A stretch of DNA of 64,000 nucleotides from Novosphingobium kunmingense (GTDB lineage Bacteria; Pseudomonadota; Alphaproteobacteria; Sphingomonadales; Sphingomonadaceae): assembly GCF_002813245.1 (NCBI RefSeq), contig NZ_PHUF01000005.1:62001-126000 (forward strand), read 5' to 3'. Shown piece by piece: positions 25,646-34,491 of the stretch (position 1 is the first letter of the stretch; each line of letters starts with the position of its first letter). Below the pieces are notes generated by a model that saw only the letters and a program-made list of their open reading frames with translations, did no database searches and was not told the origin of the DNA. Both the position numbers and the translations under genes were made by a program.

Positions 25646-25724
25646 TGATCGATTAAATCCAGTTGCGAGAGCGGCAGCCTGCGCCTAATCCGGACGCATA
25701 GTCTTGCCTCCGGAGTGGATTGCC

Positions 25725-26879
25725 ATGTCGCTCGATACCCTTTCGCGCAGCTGCTACAGCGAAGACCACGAAGCCTTCCGCTCGACCGTGCGGCGCTTCG
25801 TTGCCGAACAGCTCGAACCCCATGCCGACAAATGGGACGAAGACGGGATCGTGCCCAAGGAGGTCTGGCCCAAGGCCGGCGAACTGGGCATCCTGTGCCC
25901 GACCGTGCCCGAGGAATACGGCGGCCTCGGCCTCGACTTCGGCTACAACGCGATCATCGACGAAGAGGTCGGCTATGGCACCGATGTCGCTACCGGCTTC
26001 TCGTTGCAGTCGGACATCGTCGCCAACTACATCATTCAGTACGGCTCGGAAGAGCAGAAGAAGACCTGGCTGCCCAAGATGGTCAGCGGGGAGATCGTCA
26101 CCGCGATCGCCATGACCGAGCCGGGCACCGGGTCGGACCTGCAGGGGCTGCGCACCACGGCCAAGAAGGACGGCAACCACTACGTCATCAACGGTTCGAA
26201 GACCTACATCACCAACGGCCAGAACGCCGACCTGATCCTGGTCTGCGCCAAGACCGATACCGAGGTGCAGCCGGCGTGGAAGGGCGTGTCGATCATCCTG
26301 GTCGAAGCCAGCCGCGAGGGGTTCAAGCGCGGCCGCAACCTCGACAAGGTCGGGCTCGACGCGGCAGACACCTCGGAAATGTTCTTTGAGGACGTCCGAG
26401 TACCGATCACCAATTGCCTCGGCGAAGAGGGCCGGGGCTTCATCTACCTGATGAGCGAACTGCCGCAGGAGCGGCTCGGCATCGCCATCTCGGCGCAGAC
26501 CGCGGCCCAACGCGCCTTCGACATGACGGTGGAGTTTACCCGGGACCGAAAGGCCTTCGGCAAGTCGGTGCTCGATTTCCAGAACACCCGCTTCGTCCTT
26601 GCCGATCTCAAGGCCAAGTTGCAGGTCGGCTGGGCCCACCTCGACTGGTGCATCGCCCGGCATATCAAGCACGAGCTGACTCCGGTCGAAGCCTCGGGCG
26701 CCAAGCTGTGGCACACCGAACTGCAGGGCGAAGTGGTCGACAAGTGCCTCCAGCTCCACGGCGGGGCAGGCTTCATGAACGAATACCCGATCGCCAAGCA
26801 GTGGCGCGGAGCGCGCGTGACGCGGATCTTCGGCGGCACCAGCGAAATCATGAAGGAACTGATCGGCCGCTCGCTCTGA
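25725..26879 (+). CDS. Acyl-CoA dehydrogenase
   Basis: An FAD flavoenzyme oxidising acyl-CoA to 2-enoyl-CoA. The 384-residue product has the family signatures AMTEPGTGSDLQGL, INGSKTYITNGQNAD and LQLHGGAGFMNEYPIAKQWR. The catalytic base is probably Glu249 in LPQERLGIA, the isovaleryl/long-chain type position; the medium-chain type position near the C-terminus is Gly (IFGGTSEI). The substrate is therefore more likely branched or long chain than medium chain. The ATG at 25725 has CGGAG upstream. It stands alone between the pilus locus and a convergent gene. Confidence 0.93.
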   Translation: MSLDTLSRSCYSEDHEAFRSTVRRFVAEQLEPHADKWDEDGIVPKEVWPKAGELGILCPTVPEEYGGLGLDFGYNAIIDEEVGYGTDVATGFSLQSDIVANYIIQYGSEEQKKTWLPKMVSGEIVTAIAMTEPGTGSDLQGLRTTAKKDGNHYVINGSKTYITNGQNADLILVCAKTDTEVQPAWKGVSIILVEASREGFKRGRNLDKVGLDAADTSEMFFEDVRVPITNCLGEEGRGFIYLMSELPQERLGIAISAQTAAQRAFDMTVEFTRDRKAFGKSVLDFQNTRFVLADLKAKLQVGWAHLDWCIARHIKHELTPVEASGAKLWHTELQGEVVDKCLQLHGGAGFMNEYPIAKQWRGARVTRIFGGTSEIMKELIGRSL

Positions 26880-26900
26880 CAGGCGACCGGCGCGGGATCT

Positions 26901-27446
26901 TCAGCCGATCGGCACCCGCTTGTCAGGCACCCGCTTGACAGGCGCCGGACGCGGGCGGGGCGGAAGAACCCGCCGCGCCGGGCCGACTGGAACGTCTTCC
27001 TCGATCACCTGGGTTTCGGTGCATTCGCGCGGCGCGGCTGGCGCGGGCACGGCTGCGGGTGCCTGCGTCATCGCCACCGGAACCATGACCAGCATCGGCT
27101 GGTAGCCATAGATTGGGGAGGCCCCGTAGCCGTAGCCGGGCGCCATGTGCCGTTCGAGATAGCTTTCGCACCAGTCGAGTCTGCGACGTTCTGTCTGCCG
27201 GTCGGCACCAGCAGTTCGCACACCGCCCACGGCGGCTTCGCCGATCTTGCCGTACCTGCCGTCACCGCCGCGATTGGCGCGGCATTCGGCAAGCCAATCG
27301 GCCCGCGCCTGGTCCCAGGCAGCGCGGTCGTAGCCCGGCGACCCGGGGTGCGTGATCTGATCGTGCGCCGCTACGGGAGCGGCCAGCGCCAAGGCTCCCG
27401 CCAGACAAGCGAATGCGGTCAGTGCGATTGGCGAGATTCGTGGCAT
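26901..27446 (-). CDS. Secreted protein of unknown function
   Basis: A 181-residue exported protein with signal peptide MPRISPIALTAFACLAGALA, cleaved near VAAHDQ. The mature part starts with a charged segment containing WDQARADWLAECRANRG and a second Cys (DWCESYLERHMAPG), then GYGYGASPIYGYQPM. It ends in a Pro/Arg-rich tail with VPVGPARRVLPPRPRPAP. Similar small Gly/Tyr and Pro-rich exported proteins are common in sphingomonads; no function is known to me. AGGACC lies before the ATG at 27446. Confidence 0.72.
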   Translation of the reverse strand: MPRISPIALTAFACLAGALALAAPVAAHDQITHPGSPGYDRAAWDQARADWLAECRANRGGDGRYGKIGEAAVGGVRTAGADRQTERRRLDWCESYLERHMAPGYGYGASPIYGYQPMLVMVPVAMTQAPAAVPAPAAPRECTETQVIEEDVPVGPARRVLPPRPRPAPVKRVPDKRVPIG

Positions 27447-27566
27447 GGCAGGTCCTGCAGGCAACGTCGGTCGATTGGACAGCACCGCAAGAGATACTCT
27501 CTCTTTCGCCAAACGCCACGGATCTGCGCGGGGACTGTCCCGAATTGGCGCAGCCGGGCGGATTCG

Positions 27567-28049
27567 TCAGATCGCCCCGGCGATGGCCTGCGCGAGGTGT
27601 TCGATCCCGGCCGCGTCAACCGCATCGAAGCGCGCCGCCTCCGGACTGTCGAGGTCGATCACGGCTATGACCTCCCCGTTGCGGATTACCGGGACGACGA
27701 GTTCACTGCGGCTTGCCGCGTCGCAGGCGATATGGCCGGGGAAGGCATGGACATCCGGCACGAGCTGGGTCTGCCCACTGGCCGCCGCAGCCCCGCAGAC
27801 GCCCTGGCCGAACGGGATGCGGATGCAGGCGGCCTTGCCCTGGAATGGTCCGAGGACCAGCTCGCCATCGACCGCGCGGTAGAATCCGGCCCAATTGAGC
27901 CGATCGACGAATTGCCAGATCAGGGCCGAGAGATTGGCCATGTTGGCGACCGCGTCGGGCTCGCCTTCGACGATCGCGCGGGCGGCGGCGGCAAGGTCGG
28001 CGTAAAGATCGGGCTTGGCCTGGCCGGCCACGGGAGCAAAGGCGTACAT
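27567..28049 (-). CDS. msrC: Free methionine-(R)-sulfoxide reductase (GAF domain)
   Basis: Reduces free Met-R-sulfoxide through a cysteine relay. The 160-residue GAF protein has the three family cysteines: Cys75 (KAACIRIPF), Cys85 (GQGVCGAAA) and Cys109 (FPGHIACDAASRSELVVPV), spaced as in the E. coli enzyme (84, 94, 118). This pattern separates it from signalling GAF domains. Start at the ATG 28049, diverging from the sugar dehydrogenase gene across 61 bases. Confidence 0.9.
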   Translation of the reverse strand: MYAFAPVAGQAKPDLYADLAAAARAIVEGEPDAVANMANLSALIWQFVDRLNWAGFYRAVDGELVLGPFQGKAACIRIPFGQGVCGAAAASGQTQLVPDVHAFPGHIACDAASRSELVVPVIRNGEVIAVIDLDSPEAARFDAVDAAGIEHLAQAIAGAI

Positions 28050-28110
28050 GCGGGTTATACTATCTCACAGGTGCCTTGCCGCCTAGCCGCGATCGGCCTA
28101 TTTCCGGTTC

Positions 28111-29577
28111 ATGTCGACCAAACGCAAGCTGCTCGTTGCCCTCGGGATCGTCCTCCTCGTGATCGGTGGGTTCGCCTTCTACCTGCTGCGCGGCACGCCG
28201 GCGGAAAAGACGCTCGACCAATTGTCGGGCCGCGATCCGCAGATCGTCGCGCCCAAGCCCGAGAACTTCCCCTCGATCGGGATCGCCAAGCCGGTCGGCT
28301 GGGCCGCGGGCGAAGCGCCGGCCGCGGCACAGGGCTTGGTCGTCGGACGCTTTGCCGAAGGTCTCGATCACCCGCGCGTCATGCTGACCCTGCCCAACGG
28401 CGACGTGCTGGTCAGCCTGGCCGACGCGCCCCCCAGCAAGGGTGGCGGGCTTACCGGGTGGATTGCCGATGTCCTGATGAAGCGCGCCGGATCGCACACC
28501 GGCTCGCCCAATGCGCTGGTCCTGCTGCGCGACGTTGATGGCGACGGGCGCGCCGAAGCCCGGTTCACCCTGCGCCAGAACGATGGCCTGTCCTCGCCCT
28601 CGGGTCTCGCCTGGGGAAAGGATACGCTTTACGTTGCCAACCACGACGCGGTGCTGTCCTTCCCCTACAAGCTGGGCGAAACCGCGCTGACCGGCGCGCC
28701 GAAGAAGCTGATGGACCTGCCGGCCGCGGGCAACCACTGGATGCGCAACCTGATCCTCAGCGCCGACGGTCAGCGGCTATATGTTGCGGTCGGTTCAGCC
28801 AGCAACATCGGCGAAAATGGCATGGAGGCGGAAAAGGGCCGCGCCGCGATCTGGGAGCTCAACCTCACGACTGGTTATCCGCGCCAGTTCGCGCAAGGGC
28901 TGCGCAATCCCAACGGTCTCGACTGGAACCCGGCGACGGGCGAACTGTGGACCGTGGTCAACGAGCGCGACCAGCTCGGGCCCGACCTTGTGCCAGATTA
29001 CCTGACCAACGTGCCGATCGGCGCGCACTACGGCTGGCCGTGGATCTACTACAAGACCTTCGACGACGACCGCGTTACCTCGCAGCCGCCCGAGTTCATC
29101 GACGATTACGTGCGCAAGCCCGAGTTCGCTCTGGGCGCCCACACCGCGCCCCTGGGGCTGGCCTTTACGCGCGGCGGCGAGAAGCTGGGCGCGGGCTTTG
29201 CGAGCGGCGCCGTGATCGCCCGCCACGGATCGTGGAACCGCAAGCCGCTGTCGGGTTACGACGTGGTCTTCGTCGCCTTCGACGCCAACGGCAACCCGCA
29301 GGGACTGCCGGTCCCGCTACTCAACGGATTTCTCGTCGAGGGCAAGAACCAAACGCGCGGCCGCCCGACCTGGGTCGCATTCGCCCGGGACGGAGCGCTG
29401 CTCGTCACCGACGACACGGCGGGAATCGTCTGGCGGGTGATCGCGCCCAACGCGGCGCCCGGTGTGGCGATCAAGCCGGTGGTGACCGAACGCATGCCGC
29501 CGCAGCGGCAGCTCGACGGCGATCCCGCCGCGCAGTTCAAGGCCGACTTCCGCGACGACGCGAAGGTCAAGCAATAG
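28111..29577 (+). CDS. PQQ-type sorbosone/sugar dehydrogenase, membrane-anchored
   Basis: A 488-residue beta-propeller enzyme of the glucose/sorbosone dehydrogenase family, anchored by one N-terminal membrane segment (about residues 7-26) and facing the periplasm. Supporting blocks: GLDHPRVMLTLPNGDVLVS, AAGNHWMRNLILSADGQRLY, GLRNPNGLDWNPATGELWTV and TAPLGLAFTRGG. It probably oxidises an aldose or related sugar and passes electrons to the respiratory chain; the cofactor (PQQ) is inferred from the family, and no PQQ synthesis genes are in view. Confidence 0.88.
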   Translation: MSTKRKLLVALGIVLLVIGGFAFYLLRGTPAEKTLDQLSGRDPQIVAPKPENFPSIGIAKPVGWAAGEAPAAAQGLVVGRFAEGLDHPRVMLTLPNGDVLVSLADAPPSKGGGLTGWIADVLMKRAGSHTGSPNALVLLRDVDGDGRAEARFTLRQNDGLSSPSGLAWGKDTLYVANHDAVLSFPYKLGETALTGAPKKLMDLPAAGNHWMRNLILSADGQRLYVAVGSASNIGENGMEAEKGRAAIWELNLTTGYPRQFAQGLRNPNGLDWNPATGELWTVVNERDQLGPDLVPDYLTNVPIGAHYGWPWIYYKTFDDDRVTSQPPEFIDDYVRKPEFALGAHTAPLGLAFTRGGEKLGAGFASGAVIARHGSWNRKPLSGYDVVFVAFDANGNPQGLPVPLLNGFLVEGKNQTRGRPTWVAFARDGALLVTDDTAGIVWRVIAPNAAPGVAIKPVVTERMPPQRQLDGDPAAQFKADFRDDAKVKQ

Positions 29578-29586
29578 GCCGAGGTG

Positions 29587-30411
29587 CTACAGCGCGAGGC
29601 CGGCCCGTCCCGCCAGCTCCGTAACGTACTGCCAGGCAACGCGGCCCGAGCGCGCCCCGCGCCGCTTGCTCCATTCCAGCGCTTCGCCCTCCTCCCAGGT
29701 CAGGCCATGGGCGGTGCAGTAACCGGCTATGATTGCGAGATAATCGTCCTGGCTGCAGGCGTGGAACCCGATCGACAGGCCGAAGCGGTCGGCCAGCGCG
29801 AGACGGTCGTCGACCGCATCGCGCGGGTTGATCGGGTCGTCCTGCTCGGACAGGTGGCGCGGCACGATCGCGCGCCGGTTCGAGGTGACCGCCAGCCGCA
29901 CGTTGGCGGGGCGCGCCTCGACCCCGCCTTCAAGCCACGAGCGCAGCGCCCGCGGTCCGTCGCTGTCGCCGTCCTCGAAGCCTAGATCGTCGATGAACAC
30001 CAGGAACCGGCGATCCGTCGCGCCGAGCGCCGCAAACAGTGCGCTGAGGGTGGGCAGCGCGCCGGGCGCGACCTGGACCAGCACCAGCCGATCGGGCGCC
30101 TCGGCCTGGGCCGCCACGACGCTCGAGCGGATCAGCGCCGACTTGCCCATTCCGCGCGATCCCCACAGCAACATGTCGTGCGCGGCGTGCCCGGCGGCAA
30201 GTCGCGCGACATTGTCGGTGACCAGCGCCTTTTGCGCCGCGACGCCGTGCAGCAGGTCGAGCGGCGGGGCGACGATCTGCGCGACCGGCCGCGCCGCGCC
30301 GTCCCAGACATAGGCGGGCGCCTTGCGCCAGTCGGTCACGCCAGTTGCTGCCGGCACCAACCGCTCGAGCGCGTCGGCAATGCGGGCCAGCGGGTCGCCC
30401 TGGTCGCTCAT
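29587..30411 (-). CDS. DUF815 family AAA ATPase
   Basis: A 274-residue ATP-binding protein of the DUF815 family (role unknown). Walker A is GSRGMGKS at residues 84-91, Walker B FLVFIDDLGF, and the sensor-like VRLAVTSNRRAIVPRHLSE. Start MSDQGDPLARIADALERLVP. Its ATG overlaps the stop of the upstream acyl-CoA dehydrogenase (ATGA, 30408-30411), so they are translated together, though no functional link is obvious. Confidence 0.9.
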   Translation of the reverse strand: MSDQGDPLARIADALERLVPAATGVTDWRKAPAYVWDGAARPVAQIVAPPLDLLHGVAAQKALVTDNVARLAAGHAAHDMLLWGSRGMGKSALIRSSVVAAQAEAPDRLVLVQVAPGALPTLSALFAALGATDRRFLVFIDDLGFEDGDSDGPRALRSWLEGGVEARPANVRLAVTSNRRAIVPRHLSEQDDPINPRDAVDDRLALADRFGLSIGFHACSQDDYLAIIAGYCTAHGLTWEEGEALEWSKRRGARSGRVAWQYVTELAGRAGLAL

Positions 30412-32132
30412 CCGGCCAGGTTTTCGCTGTCGAGTTCGTAGAGCAGGCCGGCACCGGCCATGGCGGCGGCCTTGAGGCCGCGCGCCTCGGTGGCGATGAC
30501 CTCGGCAAAATACCGCGCCACGACGGCCTTGGCCCGGGCCTGCGGCGTGTCGTCACCTGCAAGAGCCTTTGCCTGCCGGGCAAGCTGGGCGCCGGCGACC
30601 GCAACCGCGCACATGGTACAGAACGCCACGCTGCCAGCCAGCCTATCGTCGAGCGAGGCGCTGGTCGTCATCCAGTCGGCAATCGCCGCGCAATCCTGGG
30701 CGAGGGCAGCGAGATCGGGGTAAGCCGCCGCATCGCGCGCCCTGTCGGCCAGCAGCGCCTTCAGGACCTTGCCGCCTTCGTAGCCGAGCTTTCGGGTGAC
30801 GAGATCGGCGGCCTGAATGCCGTTGGTGCCTTCGTAAATCGGCGCGATCCGCGAGTCGCGATAGTGCTGGGCGGCGCCCGTCTCCTCGATGAAGCCCATG
30901 CCGCCGTGAATCTGGACGCCGATGCTGGCGACCTCGCAGCCAACGTCGGTGCCCCAGGCCTTGATTAGCGGGACGAGGCAATCGGCCCGCTGCTGCGCCC
31001 CGGCAATCCCCAGCGCGCCGCGATCGACCTGACCCGCGGTGTAGTAGAGCAGCGCCCGCGCGCCTTCGGTCAGCGCCCGCATGCGGAGCAGCATGCGGCG
31101 CACGTCGGGATGCTCGACGATGGCCACCGGCGCCTTGTCGGGCGAGCCGGCGCGGGCCGATTGCACGCGTTCGCGAGCGTAGCCGCTGGCTTGCTGCAAC
31201 GCGCGCTCGGCAATCTGGACGCCCTGGCTGCCGACGTTGATCCGCGCCGAATTCATCATCGTGAACATGGCCTTGAGGCCCTCGTTCTCGTGCCCGACCA
31301 GTTCGCCGATGCAAGCATCGTTGTCACCGAAGGACATGACGCAGGTGGGCGAGGCCATGATCCCCAGCTTGTGCTCGAGGCTGACGCACCGCAGGTCGTT
31401 GCGCGCGCCGTGCGTGCCATCCGGATTGACCAGGTACTTCGGCACGACGAACAGCGAGATTCCGCGCGATCCCGCCGGCGCGCCCGGAGTGCGGGCCAGG
31501 ACCAGATGGACGATGTTGCCGGCCAGCTGATGCTCGCCCCAGGTGATGAAGATCTTGGTGCCCTTGATCAGCCAGGTGCCGTCACCGCGTGGGGTCGCGG
31601 TGGTGCGTAGCGCGCCGACGTCGGATCCGGCCTGCGGTTCGGTCAGGTTCATGGTGCCCGACCATTCGCCGCTGATCAGCCTCGCCAGATAGGTTGCCTT
31701 CTGGTTGTCGCTGCCGTGATGCGCCAGGGCTTCGATCGCCCCGACGGTGAGCATCGGCAGAAGCGAGAAGGCCATGTTGGCCGCGCCGAGATTTTCGAGC
31801 ACGTTGGCCGCAAGCGCGAAGGGCAGCCCCTGGCCGCCGAATTGCGCATCGCCGCTGATAGCGTTCCAGCCCTGTTCGACATAGGCGCGGTAAGCCTCGG
31901 CAAACCCGTCGGGCAGGGCAACCTCGCCATCGGCCAGCCTCGCCCCTTCGACATCGCCCTTGCGGTTGAGCGGCGCGAACTCGCCGGCGGCGAACTGGCC
32001 GATGCCATCGACGATCGCCTCGACCATGTCGGGCGTGGCGGCGGCGAAGCGCGCGTGGCCTGCCAGCTCGTCGATGCCGGCGTTGATCCTGATCGCCAGG
32101 ACCTGGTCTGCGGTGGGGGCGGTGAAATCCAT
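30408..32132 (-). CDS. Acyl-CoA dehydrogenase with extended C-terminal domain (DmdC-like)
   Basis: A 574-residue acyl-CoA dehydrogenase with the extra N-terminal and C-terminal segments seen in 3-methylmercaptopropionyl-CoA dehydrogenase-like proteins. Key blocks: NLTEPQAGSDVGAL, IKGTKIFITWGEH, VQIHGGMGFIEETGAAQHYR and IAPIYEGTNGIQAADL, where the Glu of YEG is the likely catalytic base. The substrate cannot be fixed; many such genes act on long or unusual acyl-CoAs. The ATG at 32132 (MDFTAPTADQV) is preferred over an extension that would overlap the divergent tRNA-modification gene. Confidence 0.9.
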   Translation of the reverse strand: MDFTAPTADQVLAIRINAGIDELAGHARFAAATPDMVEAIVDGIGQFAAGEFAPLNRKGDVEGARLADGEVALPDGFAEAYRAYVEQGWNAISGDAQFGGQGLPFALAANVLENLGAANMAFSLLPMLTVGAIEALAHHGSDNQKATYLARLISGEWSGTMNLTEPQAGSDVGALRTTATPRGDGTWLIKGTKIFITWGEHQLAGNIVHLVLARTPGAPAGSRGISLFVVPKYLVNPDGTHGARNDLRCVSLEHKLGIMASPTCVMSFGDNDACIGELVGHENEGLKAMFTMMNSARINVGSQGVQIAERALQQASGYARERVQSARAGSPDKAPVAIVEHPDVRRMLLRMRALTEGARALLYYTAGQVDRGALGIAGAQQRADCLVPLIKAWGTDVGCEVASIGVQIHGGMGFIEETGAAQHYRDSRIAPIYEGTNGIQAADLVTRKLGYEGGKVLKALLADRARDAAAYPDLAALAQDCAAIADWMTTSASLDDRLAGSVAFCTMCAVAVAGAQLARQAKALAGDDTPQARAKAVVARYFAEVIATEARGLKAAAMAGAGLLYELDSENLAG

Positions 32133-32184
32133 CTGCGTCGCGCTTTCCCTTGGCAAGTCTGCGCATCGCCTATAGCGCGGGGCC

Positions 32185-33135
32185 ATGCCCGGCAAGCATG
32201 ACAAGTCAACGATCCGCGTGGCGGACACGGCGGGAATTGCACTCGCGGCAGAGCGGCTGCGCCAGGGCGGGCTGGTCGCGGTGCCAACCGAAACGGTCTA
32301 CGGGCTGGCCGCCCGCGCGGACAGCGCCGATGCCGTAGCGGCGATCTACCGCGCCAAGGGCCGCCCGGACTTCAACCCGCTCATCGTCCACGTCGCCGAT
32401 TTGGCCCAGGCCGAAACGCTCGCCCTGTTCGATGGACGCGCGCGGCAATTGGCCGCGGCGTTCTGGCCGGGTGCGCTGACCATGGTCCTGCCGCTTCGCG
32501 CCGGGGCGCGAATCGCCCCCGCAGTGACCGCGGGACTGCCGTCGGTGGCGCTGCGCTGTCCGGCCCACCCGGTAATGGGGGCCGTCTTGCGGCAAAGCGG
32601 ACTGGCTCTTGCCGCGCCGTCGGCGAACCGGAGCGGAGCGATCAGTCCTACCACGGCCGCGCACGTCGCAGGCTCGCTCGGCGACCGGGTCGACGTGATC
32701 CTTGATGGCGGCGCTTGCGCGGCGGGGATCGAAAGCACCATCGTCGCGCTGCGCCCGGATGGCACCTGGCAGATCCTGCGCCCGGGGCCGATCGACGAAG
32801 CATCTATCGGCGCGGTGCTGGGCGCGGCGAGTGACGCCACGCCGTCACTTGGAATCGAGGCACCGGGTCAGCTTGCCAGCCACTACGCGCCGGGCAAGCC
32901 GGTTCGGCTCAACGCCTCGAGTGCAGAGGAGGACGAGTTTCTGATCGGTTTCGGGCCGGTGCCGGGGGCAGTCAGCCTGTCCGCAACAGGCGATTTCAGC
33001 GAGGCGGCGTCGCGGCTCTATGCCTGCTTGCACCAGGCCGCAGCAGCGCCGCACCCGCGGATCGCGGTTGCGCCCGTGCGCGATGAAGGGATCGGCGCGG
33101 CGATCAACGACCGCCTGCGCCGCGCCGCGGCCTGA
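32185..33135 (+). CDS. L-threonylcarbamoyladenylate synthase (Sua5/YwlC type)
   Basis: Makes threonylcarbamoyl-AMP for the t6A37 modification of ANN-decoding tRNAs. At 316 residues it is the long Sua5 type: a YrdC domain (about 15-205, with VPTETVYGLAARA, KGRPDFNPLIVHV and APSANRSG) followed by the C-terminal Sua5 domain (ASHYAPGKPVRL onward). Start MPGKHDKSTIRVADT. The stop is directly abutted by the convergent lipoprotein gene, and the divergent acyl-CoA dehydrogenase start is 52 bases away. Confidence 0.93.
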   Translation: MPGKHDKSTIRVADTAGIALAAERLRQGGLVAVPTETVYGLAARADSADAVAAIYRAKGRPDFNPLIVHVADLAQAETLALFDGRARQLAAAFWPGALTMVLPLRAGARIAPAVTAGLPSVALRCPAHPVMGAVLRQSGLALAAPSANRSGAISPTTAAHVAGSLGDRVDVILDGGACAAGIESTIVALRPDGTWQILRPGPIDEASIGAVLGAASDATPSLGIEAPGQLASHYAPGKPVRLNASSAEEDEFLIGFGPVPGAVSLSATGDFSEAASRLYACLHQAAAAPHPRIAVAPVRDEGIGAAINDRLRRAAA

Positions 33136-33459
33136 TCAGCGCCCGACCGGCGCGTCGACGAGGCTTTCGATTTCGGCGGAAAGAGCCTCGGCCTTGGCGC
33201 AGGCCTCGCTGTTGCCGTCATCACAGCGCTTGGCCTCGCGATCGCGCTTGCGGGACAGCTTGCCGATCTGCTCCTCGCGCTCGCGCAGGGCGCGGCCGCG
33301 CTTCTCGTCGGATTCGCTCTGGCTGGTGGTCGCCAGGTCGACCCCCTTGCTGACCACCTTGACCGGCGCGGTCACTACGTCGAGCGCAGTCTTCGCAATG
33401 CAACCGCCCAGCGCGGGAAGCAGGCCGAACGCCATCAACAACCGAACCCCATGCTTCAT
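33136..33459 (-). CDS. Small putative lipoprotein
   Basis: A 107-residue protein with a lipobox: MKHGVRLLMAFGLLPALGGC, lipidation at Cys20. The mature part is IAKTALDVVTAPVKVV followed by a highly charged helix (residues about 45-100, rich in Glu, Lys and Arg) that may form a coiled coil, with two cysteines (RCDD and EACAK). The family is found in sphingomonads but I know no function. The ATG at 33459 is preferred to an upstream in-frame ATG at 33498, which would precede the signal by 13 basic residues. Confidence 0.78.
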   Translation of the reverse strand: MKHGVRLLMAFGLLPALGGCIAKTALDVVTAPVKVVSKGVDLATTSQSESDEKRGRALREREEQIGKLSRKRDREAKRCDDGNSEACAKAEALSAEIESLVDAPVGR

Positions 33460-33532
33460 TGTACCGCCCCTTCTTGCGAATCGGCGGCCATGAAACACGG
33501 GGCTGTTTGCGGGGACCTTAACGACGCCGGGA

Positions 33533-34369
33533 TTATGCGGCGGGCGGTGTCGGATCCTCGGGCGCCGCGGGCGGGGTCGGCGGGGTCGGGGGAGCCGGCG
33601 CCTTGCCGGGGCCTTTCGTCTCGACCGGCCCTTCGCAGATCAGGCTGCCCGATCCCATCGACGTGACCTTGCAGCGCGCACGGCCCTTCACGGTGACCGT
33701 GCCCGAACCCATGATCGTCGCTTCGACATCTCCGTCCGAGGCAAATGCGGCATCGCCCGATCCGGCGATGGTCACCTTGGCTTTGTCGGCCTTGAGCGCA
33801 TCCATGGCCGCCGATCCGCTGCCGGCGACCGTCAGGTCGAGCTTCTGCGTGGTGCCCGCGCCCCGAAAGGTGCCCGAGCCGGCTATCGTGAGGTCGAGCC
33901 GGTCGGCGCCGACGCCCTGCGTCTCGACCGTGCCCGAGCCGGCGACAACCACCTTCGCCCCGGCGGCGAGTGCCGGGGTAACGAGCTTGCCTGAACCGGC
34001 CAGGACCAGTTCCTTGGGCGCCGGCATGGTCACGCGGACGATGACGGTCTTGTCATCGCGGGCGAACATCTTGTCCTTGCGCAGGATGCCGAGCGCCCCG
34101 TCCTTCAACGTGAAGCGAACCTTGTCGGCCGCTTCGGGATCGCCGTCGACCGTGATGGCGAGCTTGTCGCCCTGGGTGATCTGCACCTCGTCGGGACCGG
34201 CGAGGACGACCTCGTCGGGCGCCTGTCCGCCAAGATCGAGGTCGGCGAGACGCTTGCCTTCCTCCCCGTTGAGATTGATCGTCGTCTTGCCGTCGCAACC
34301 GGCGACGGCCGCTGCGAGCGCGATGCCCACGATCGGCGCGAACGCGCGCATGAACTGCTGGAACTTCAT
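33533..34369 (-). CDS. DUF2807 beta-helix lipoprotein
   Basis: A 278-residue lipoprotein: lipobox near residue 25 (AAAVAGC) followed by Asp at +2. The body is a DUF2807 (GIN) domain, a right-handed beta-helix, with seven turns each marked by AGSG or MGSG about 20 residues apart (LVLAGSGKLV, VVVAGSGTVE, LTIAGSGTFR and so on). A Pro/Thr-rich tail closes it (APAPPTPPTPPAAPEDPTP). The ATG at 34369 has a perfect AGGAGG; the GTG at 34375 lies in that site. A palindromic operator overlaps its promoter. The function of the family is poorly known; envelope or stress roles are guessed. Confidence 0.87.
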   Translation of the reverse strand: MKFQQFMRAFAPIVGIALAAAVAGCDGKTTINLNGEEGKRLADLDLGGQAPDEVVLAGPDEVQITQGDKLAITVDGDPEAADKVRFTLKDGALGILRKDKMFARDDKTVIVRVTMPAPKELVLAGSGKLVTPALAAGAKVVVAGSGTVETQGVGADRLDLTIAGSGTFRGAGTTQKLDLTVAGSGSAAMDALKADKAKVTIAGSGDAAFASDGDVEATIMGSGTVTVKGRARCKVTSMGSGSLICEGPVETKGPGKAPAPPTPPTPPAAPEDPTPPAA

Positions 34370-34387
34370 GGCCACCTCCTGGCTTGT

Positions 34388-34424
34388 GTATTATCGATAT
34401 AATACGGCAAGGCAGGGGTGACAA
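34388..34424 (-). promoter_or_regulatory. Promoter with overlapping palindromic operator for the DUF2807 lipoprotein
   Basis: On the minus strand a -35 TTGTCA (34419-34424) is followed after 17 bases by a -10 TATATC (34396-34401). The -10 lies inside an inverted repeat GTATTAT-CGAT-ATAATAC (34388-34405), seven-base arms around four. This is the layout of a repressor site. Many one-component repressors (PadR, MarR, GntR types) use such AT-rich palindromes; none is encoded next to it. Confidence 0.55.
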
Positions 34425-34434
34425 GTGTGCAACG

Positions 34435-34463
34435 AAAAAGGGCCGCCCGATTGGGGCAGCCCT
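34435..34463 (-). terminator. Intrinsic terminator after carD
   Basis: Read on the minus strand, AGGGCTGCCC pairs with GGGCGGCCCT (one wobble) around a short loop and is followed by TTTTT. It lies 28 bases after the carD stop. Confidence 0.85.
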
Positions 34464-34491
34464 TTGACGTTTTGCGCTGGTCCGGCGCGGA

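Noticed and set aside
25641..25656. TTAA-N8-TTAA near the acyl-CoA dehydrogenase as a CtrA site
   Set aside because: The spacing is eight, not seven, bases between the half-sites, and the neighbouring gene is not a cell-cycle gene.
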